The translations under genes and the position numbers were made by a program. From positions 1,550,001 through 1,614,000 of the forward strand of contig JANVFP010000001.1 in NCBI GenBank assembly GCA_027919835.1: a stretch of 64,000 nucleotides of DNA, written 5' to 3'. Positions within the stretch are counted from its first letter, which is position 1. Every line of letters begins with the position of its first letter. Below, one piece after another: positions 58,006 through 64,000 of this stretch. The stretch is from Lentinula raphanica (taxonomy: Eukaryota; Basidiomycota; Agaricomycetes; Agaricales; Omphalotaceae). A model generated the notes under the pieces. It had not been told where the DNA came from, made no database searches, and was given only the letters and a program-made list of their open reading frames with translations.

Positions 58006-58760
58006 CAACCTGGGCCTAGCACTTCAGGCAACCCCCCAAATATACCAAGTTAGGTAGGTAGCCACCTGGCTTATTCCTTACCTAAGTAGGTCCAGATTCC
58101 CAGAAAATCCTGATACCAGGGAATTCCTTTAGATCAGGGATTTCCCACTCCACACTTATGAGGAAATTCCCAAGTAGGCCATTAAGTAGGGAATTCCTAG
58201 TACTAAACTAGGTGTGCAATTCCTTACCTAAAATGGCTAAAATCCTCAGGCATTTCTGGGGTTAGGGACTTCCTCAGGTAGGAATTTCAGGGTAAGGATT
58301 CCCTGTAGTAGGAACTACCTATAAGTAATAGGAATCCCCTGTGGTAGGTATTCCCTTAGGTAGGAATTTCCTTCTAGCAGTGAGGTAGGAATTCCCTGTG
58401 GTAGGAATTTTCTTTGGTAGGAATTCCCTGTGGTAGGAATTTCCTCTGGTAGGAACTCCCTGTGGTAGGAATTTCCTCTGGTAGGAATTCCCTGTGGTAG
58501 GAACTTCCTCTGGTAGGAACTCCCTGTGATAGGAATTTCCTTTGGTAGGAATTTCCTTCTAACAGAGAGGTAGGAATTCCCTGTGGTAGGAATTTCCTCT
58601 GGTAGGAATTTTTTGGGTGAGGAATTTCCTCAGGTTCCTCATATAGGGAATTCCTTAGGTAGGAATTTCCTTTGGTAGGAATTTCTTTCTAGCAGTGAGG
58701 GAGGAATTCCCTGTGGCAGGAATTGCCTTATGGCAGTGAGGTAGGAATTCCTTGTGGGAC
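58006..58760. mobile_element. E8-like element E10, termini missing
   Basis: Starts CAACCTGGGCCTAG and runs in parallel with E8 (CACTTCAGGCAACCCCCCAA, TAGGTAGGTAG, ATTTCCCACTCC). It then becomes a GGTAGGAATTCCCTGT array. Direct contact with E9 suggests E9 inserted into, or replaced, its left terminus. Confidence 0.6.
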
Positions 58761-58836
58761 ACTTATGCACTATACTACATCTAACACATATATCTTAGCA
58801 GAAAATATTGCAATTTAGAGTAAACTCAACAAAATC

Positions 58837-61800
58837 CTACATGTTCCTTCTACTGATAGCTATGGCTTTACGGAACTTCATCAATTTCCTTCTCTTCAAT
58901 GAGGATCGAGTTTGAGATCTGTCATCTTTCAGACTTCTCTTCCTCTTTCCAAGATCCTGTGAAGGACCTGCAAGTGGCGGAGATGAAGAACCTGCCAGAT
59001 GAGCAATAAAACCATCTCCAGCTTCATCCCTTCTTTTTTTTCCTCGCCTAATCCTAGCTTCATCTTCATCCTCGTCATCTTCATAGAGAGGAACCTTACC
59101 CCTTTTTTTACCTTGGTGCAAATCCTTTCTACTATCACCTACACTCTCAACCCAATCATCTACGTCTGACACCTTCACTATAGTCTTCCCATTCACATCT
59201 ATTACCAGAGGAACATTTCCTTGTTCCTCTGTTTGAAGTTCTACCTCATCTAATCAAGTGTGCATGTTAGAATACGATATATACTGCATATACATGTGCA
59301 CAATACCTTCAGTCCAGTATTCCAACTCATACATCACCGCTTGGATTTCCGGAGCATTGGGAGGGACTTGATTCAACAGCACATCGTACTCTCGCTGGAG
59401 GTGGGCCATCCGCGGCTCGAAAGCCATCCGGATATGATGTGTGGGGAGAGACTTCAAGCTCTTCTTCTCGTTGTCTTCCTTTTTCTCCTCCCCGACCTTA
59501 GGGAACGCAGCCCCTACTGGCCAGTTCTTGATACGAATATGATGTTTCCAAGCTCTGGTAACAAAGTTGTTGAGAGAAATCTTCTCCGGCTCTCCCAAGA
59601 GTTGTTCTGCCAAAACATATGAGTATAGACGTGAATCTGTACCGGTGAAACTCACTGATATCATATTTAAAAATTGCCCCCAAGACTCGTAGCTCCCGAT
59701 CCTTCCTCTGTTCACTTCCCTTTCTAAGGGTCTCGGTCATCAGCTCTGATAGCTCCCTATTGGAACTACGTTCATCCATTTCCACCTGTCGGAACATCAT
59801 TTCGAGATCGTGAAGCTGAGCATCCATCTTCGATCCGAACCGCTGCTTTGCTGCTTTCCCTATCTCATCTCCCGCAAAAAAAGCACTCAAGCTGCGGCCC
59901 ATGCAGTCTCGTTCCGTGGTAATGACCCAACCAAGCAAGTGAACCCCTGCTGTCTCATAAAGACGCTCACCCTATGAAACAGTGAATGAGGGTCTTCAAA
60001 AACTGATATTAGGATGGAACGTACCAAGACCATAGCAGGATGCATCATGCTCTTGATGTTCACACTAATTTTGCCAGAATTCTTCGCACCCTCTACAAAT
60101 CTATCAAGTCGGTTCTTGGCCCAGTCCATCTCCATCTTCATAGCGCGCGCATGATTTCGTTTATCCTTCATTTCCTCCTTTGAGAGTCGAGACTCCAACG
60201 TCTTCTCATACTCATCTCGAACAAACTTATTGAAATCTTGGTGTCTTTCTGTAAGAACATTCAGACTCGAAATATGTTTACAACCAAGAGACACCTACGT
60301 TTGGGCTTTTTCTTCACCTTTCCGTGTTCAGCATACCACATCTGAAAGGCATTGAAGGGGTTTTCGCGACGAGGAGCTTTGGCCTTTTGGTCCAAATATG
60401 CATAACAAGTATGCACATTCTTTCCAGCTTCTGTAGCGATTTGTTTGACGTTGGCAGAATACTGCGCGCGAGCCTCATCTAACAGTGCTCGGACCTCTTT
60501 GGATAAAGGTCCACCCTTGCGAGAGACTTTTTGTGCTGAACCTTCGACACTGTTATCGCTGTTGTTATCATCGCTTTCATCGCCGTCGTCGTTGCTGTTA
60601 TCGCCGTCATCGTTGCTGTTATCGCCGTCATCGTCGCTGTTATCGCTGTTGTTATCGTCGCTTTCATCGCCATCATCATCGCTGTCACCGACTCCATCAT
60701 GGATGCTACTCCTAGTGTCGGTTATTCCTTGCCACTCAGACTCGGACTCGTCATCCTCGTTATTCTCATCGTCCTCCCTCTGCTTCTGCTTCTGCCTCTG
60801 CCTCTGTCGGTGTCCCCGTTGTCCCCGTCTCTCCTCTTCATCTGTCTTCTCATCCTCATCATTGGATTCCTCCTCGTCCATCTCCTCATCGTTATCGTTG
60901 GCCTTCTCCTCTTCCTCCGCTTCCTCTGCTGCTGCGACCTCACTCCCCTCTTTACTCTCTTCTTTACCATGGTCAGAGTCCCCATCCATAACGAGGGAGG
61001 ACTGATAGTCAACGAGCGGTTTCACAGGACTGGTGGGCACAGGATTTTGGCTATCACAGATCTTCCGCCATCCAGTATGTGCAATACGGTGCATCTTGTC
61101 CCAAGCCGACTTCCTATGTTTTTGAACCACGTGGCGTAACTTTGGATGATTTACCATGCGATCCTCCCAAGAATCCCCGGTGAGCTCTTTTACGGCGTTG
61201 ATCACGGACTCCAAATACTGCTCTCTGATACGACGCGCCGCAACTGGATCGACACTCTTAGCTTCTTCGTAGTGATCTAAATCCCACTGTAGGTATGTGT
61301 CCTCGAACTCTGAGTCAGACTCTGAGTCGGACTGTTCTTTCTCTCCAGCGGCATGCTCCTCTCTACCTCCCTCAGTATTATCGTCATCCTTAGCCTTCAT
61401 CCCTGTGTCTTCGATTGACTGATTGGGTACCTTCCGAGTGGGTGGCCAGTCGTCGATCTCTGGAACATACGTCCCAAGTTTCTTCTGGATGTTCTTGTAG
61501 ATCTCCCACCACTCGGATAGTTCTCCGTCGAAGTCGTTAATCTCTCGTAGGGTGTCATGCCACATTGCATTATAGCCTTCACCATAGAGGTCACGCAGAG
61601 CAGCTTCCGCCGCAGGAAGCTTCATCTCATCCATCGTGAAGAACTGGAGCACGACCTCCCAGCCTTTCTTCTCATCGCTACAGAAGAATCAGTGTCATGC
61701 AAATCCATGCAAGATCATCACGTACATAGTTCCTGCAGCTTTGCGTTGGCTACGTGTTGGTGGCGAGTTCGGGCCATCTCCAACATGCCATTCGGCCGGG

Positions 61801-63101
61801 ACCTGTCATGCATTCAGTATTGAAGTCTTTGAAAGTCGCCATGTTGGAGGTATGAAACTGACCTTAGCGGCTATCTCCTTACTTCCTGCCTGACGAGTCC
61901 GGGCTCCTTGTGCTTGTCCTAGAGACACGCCATCGTCAGCCCGCGGTTCTGCCGGGGCGTTTTTCTGTTAATCAATCAGCATTTGAAGTCGCCATGTTGG
62001 AGGTATGAAACTGACCTTAGCGGCCATCTCCTTACTTCCTGCCTGACGAGTCCGGGCTCCTTTTGCTTGTCCTAGAGACACGCCATCGTCAGCCCGCGGT
62101 TCTGCCGGGGCGTTTTTCTGTTAATCAATCAGCATTTGAAGGCTTCGGAACTCAAAAAAATGAACCTACCATAGCACCTGTCCCATCACCTCTTGCCTGA
62201 CGCGTCGGGGCTCCTTTTTTCTGTTGGCAAAGAAGTCAGTTTCACCGAGTGGACACTCTGCACAGGCTCTCACCTTAGGATGTCTCTTTCGACCTTGAGC
62301 AGTTTCTATCTTCTTGTGAATGCGACCTTGTATCTCCATCCAATCCGCTTCATCGCCCTCGAAGTCGTCGATTTCCTTGAGCATCTCACGCCAGATAGTA
62401 GGATCATAGTTTTTGCCATATAGGTTGCGTAGAGCCTCTTCAGCGTCAGGTAGCTTCATATCGTCGCGTTCGGAGAACTGCAATACAATTTCCCAGCCTT
62501 TCTGCTCATCACTGCAATATACACTCATTAGTTTACAAGAAATTTAGTGGGTGCAGTATACATACATCACGCCAGCATTGACATGTTGGCGGCCTACTGG
62601 TGCTCGAGAGGTACGATCTTCAAGTTTGCCCTGTCAGGTATTTCGTGAGATTCACAGACATCACATGCAAGCCAGGTAGCAGCTCACATTAGCAACAGTC
62701 CTTCTCTCTTTGCTCTGCCCTTGCGCCTGACTTTTCGGTAACTTTTCTGGGGGAATCGGTCAACAGAGATGACGTGCATCTTTGAGAAATGACCTTACTC
62801 TCCGCTTCATTTTCTTCATCGTCATCTCCACTCGGAGATTCCTAGTGACATTGATGTTACTCAAATGCGTGTAATGGTGAAAAATGCTGCTTACTTGATG
62901 TTTCTCGGGAGATCCAACTTTTCGTACTTCACTGATTTCAATGTCGCTACTATCTCCTTCCAGCTCCTTCCGAACCTTCCTACCACGTTTCTGCTTCCCC
63001 TTTGCTTTTCGCTGGGTTCCCTCAACCTTCGACAAGGAAGTGAAATCTGTAACGCCCTGTGAACGCGTATTCCGGCCATGTCTTTGGGATCGAGTCTCCA
63101 T
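58837..63101 (-). CDS. highly charged multi-exon protein, unknown
   Basis: Start METRSQRHGRNTRSQG (63101) and a Lys/Arg-rich region. A segment DMKLPDAEEALRNLYGKNYD (62460) recurs as EMKLPAAEAALRDLYGEGYN (61620), so the protein has a duplicated ~80-residue domain. Between them lie small exons, two of them tandem copies (61863-61964 and 62016-62117). An acidic low-complexity stretch (60950-60540, Asp/Asn/Ser) precedes a conserved block YAYLDQKAKAPRRENPFNAF then QMWYAEHGK. The C-terminal half is helical (NKFVRDEYEKTLESRLSKEE; WKHHIRIKNWPVGAAFP) with a basic tail (KRRKLMKFRKAIAISRR) ending at 58837. The basic and acidic tracts suggest nuclear, chromatin-related or transposon-associated function, but this is inference. 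About ten introns; several junctions are approximate. Confidence 0.5.
61835..62140 (-). repeat. tandem duplication containing an exon
   Basis: Two copies with a period of 153 bp (61835-61987, 61988-62140). Each carries a 102-bp exon with flanking intron ends; the encoded 34-residue units (KNAPAEPRADDGVSL... ending IAAK or MAAK) differ at two residues by eye. The phase is preserved, so both can be spliced in. Confidence 0.85.
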
Positions 63102-63586
63102 CTGGCTTATTGGCTCTAGAAATGATATCAAATCAGATACAAGGCTCATCGAAACAACAATAATCACCTACTTCAATGATATGTTCTTCAATCTTGGATG
63201 TGATGGTTGAGTTCGCCAAAAGAAATACACGATTGCGCAGCGCCTGAATGACCCGTGACCTATTTCACATCGACTCTGTACTAGCATGAAGTCAGTCGAT
63301 AGATTAGTAGATTGTCTCGTCCAAATGACACACCGATAGTTTAGTGTCATTTCGACGAGACACTAGTCGCTGATTGTTCAGGTGCAATCCGTACCCCTCA
63401 CTCGTCGGTAGTTTAACGTCGTTTCGGACGCCCAAGCTCAAGTCATAGTCACAGTAAGAACCACAAATGATACATTGATATGGCATTGGGGCAATGGTGA
63501 TAATACAACTATTCATCAAATACAATGATATGAGACAACTAGATCAAGAATACAGTGGATATTACAATTAAATGGTACACAGAAGT
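63102..63586. other. intergenic region with an 18-bp hairpin
   Basis: An inverted repeat at 63314-63331 and 63344-63361 (GTCTCGTCCAAATGACAC; one mismatch, 12-nt loop) lies between two minus-strand genes. No coding signal was recognised. Confidence 0.45.
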
Positions 63587-64000
63587 TTAAGGTTCAAAAG
63601 TCCCAAGTATATCTTGTCCTGGCTGACCGATTTTGTCAAACGCTCCTAGGCCATTTGTGTTACCTCCATGCTTTTCGCGCAGTGCGGTCATCTTTCGATT
63701 ACCCATTGATTTGAGTGCCGCCGATTCATGAACCAAAACAAGGGAATTACGATCCAACTCAAACATGGGCTCAGCCACCTCATCAAAATATTCAACCGTT
63801 GACAGCCGACTCCCTTTCTTTTCCTCTCGATAGTGCACCTCCTGTAGAACATACAGAGCCTCGTCGTGGTTGAGAGAGTGCCCTGGACTCCGGTGTGTCA
63901 CCCGACGGGCCAGCTTCCCAATGTGCTCCCCTTGACAAACGACGTACAGACCTGAAGCCTTGAACGGATCTTTTACTGAGAATGACCGTGGGCGGGATAA
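63587..64000 (-). CDS. C-terminal part of an unidentified protein
   Basis: The minus-strand frame is open to the window edge: RSFSVKDPFKASGLYVVCQG then EHIGKLARRVTHRSPGHSLN and, further on, SAALKSMGNRKMTALREKHG, stop at 63587. The beta-rich GLYVVCQGEHIGKLARR segment faintly recalls KOW/RNA-binding modules of SPT5-like proteins, but this is weak. The 5' part lies outside the window. Confidence 0.45.
   Translation of the reverse strand, partial: LSRPRSFSVKDPFKASGLYVVCQGEHIGKLARRVTHRSPGHSLNHDEALYVLQEVHYREEKKGSRLSTVEYFDEVAEPMFELDRNSLVLVHESAALKSMGNRKMTALREKHGGNTNGLGAFDKIGQPGQDILGTFEP

Noticed and set aside
60445..61139. Plus-strand frames opposite the acidic region (Ser/Leu/Arg-rich)
   Set aside because: Antisense of the Asp/Asn/Ser repeats of the minus-strand gene, which has better exon continuity.

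Overview
The window looks like a piece of a filamentous basidiomycete (Agaricomycetes) genome. The evidence is split genes with short 45-60 bp introns (GT..AG), a DUF6532-type gene, a KDZ transposase with cysteine clusters, BED-type hAT transposases, an SPT5-like (NGN/KOW) paralogue, and a NACHT-ankyrin NLR-like gene. No bacterial operons, rRNA genes or convincing intact tRNA genes were seen. It reads as transposon-rich accessory DNA: most genes are transposases or gene families that often accompany transposons, and many are interrupted by younger insertions. Family names rest on motifs read by eye; no database search was possible.

Layout. 1-7.4 kb: a ten-exon DUF6532-like gene interrupted by a very young non-autonomous LTR retrotransposon (816-bp LTRs with one mismatch, 5-bp target duplication). 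7.4-9.7 kb: minisatellite and degenerate low-complexity DNA. 9.7-12.35 kb: giant foldback element A1. 13.0-17.1 kb (minus): CACTA/Plavaka-like transposase. 19.1-21.7 kb (plus): unknown gene with one in-frame stop. 21.9-22.6 kb (minus): coiled-coil gene. 23.8-24.8 kb: half-element B1. 25.5-29.15 kb: complete giant palindrome A2 carrying a hAT-like MITE. 29.5-34.1 kb (plus): hAT transposase relic split by B2 and a small TA-flanked element. 34.5-36.4 kb: non-autonomous hAT-like element. 36.9-37.5 kb: two small TIR elements. 38.1-41.2 kb (plus): NACHT-ankyrin gene with a frameshift and a possible premature stop. 42-46.8 kb: gene relics (GT2 synthase fragment, hAT C terminus) and nested elements. 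47.6-54.2 kb (minus): KDZ transposase gene split by the 3.1-kb palindrome B4. 55.6-57.0 kb (plus): SPT5-like gene truncated by an inserted element. 57-58.8 kb: repeats. 58.8-63.1 kb (minus): charged multi-exon protein with a tandemly duplicated exon. 63.6-64 kb (minus): end of another gene.

The most unusual content is the set of non-autonomous elements. (1) Giant palindromic elements (A1, A2, B1-B4) share one core inverted repeat but have two different kinds of outer arm; two B copies have hAT-like 8-bp target duplications and sit in transposase exons. (2) Small elements with CATCAG(G/C)AAAA termini and C6A3 / T3G6 blocks have almost unrelated low-complexity interiors; they mostly carry TA duplications, and one is supported by a paralogous empty site. 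(3) A ~750-bp hAT-like MITE, present twice, carries a tRNA-like segment with Pol III A- and B-box motifs. Several host genes stay in frame when the insertion plus one target copy is left out, so the insertions are younger than the genes.
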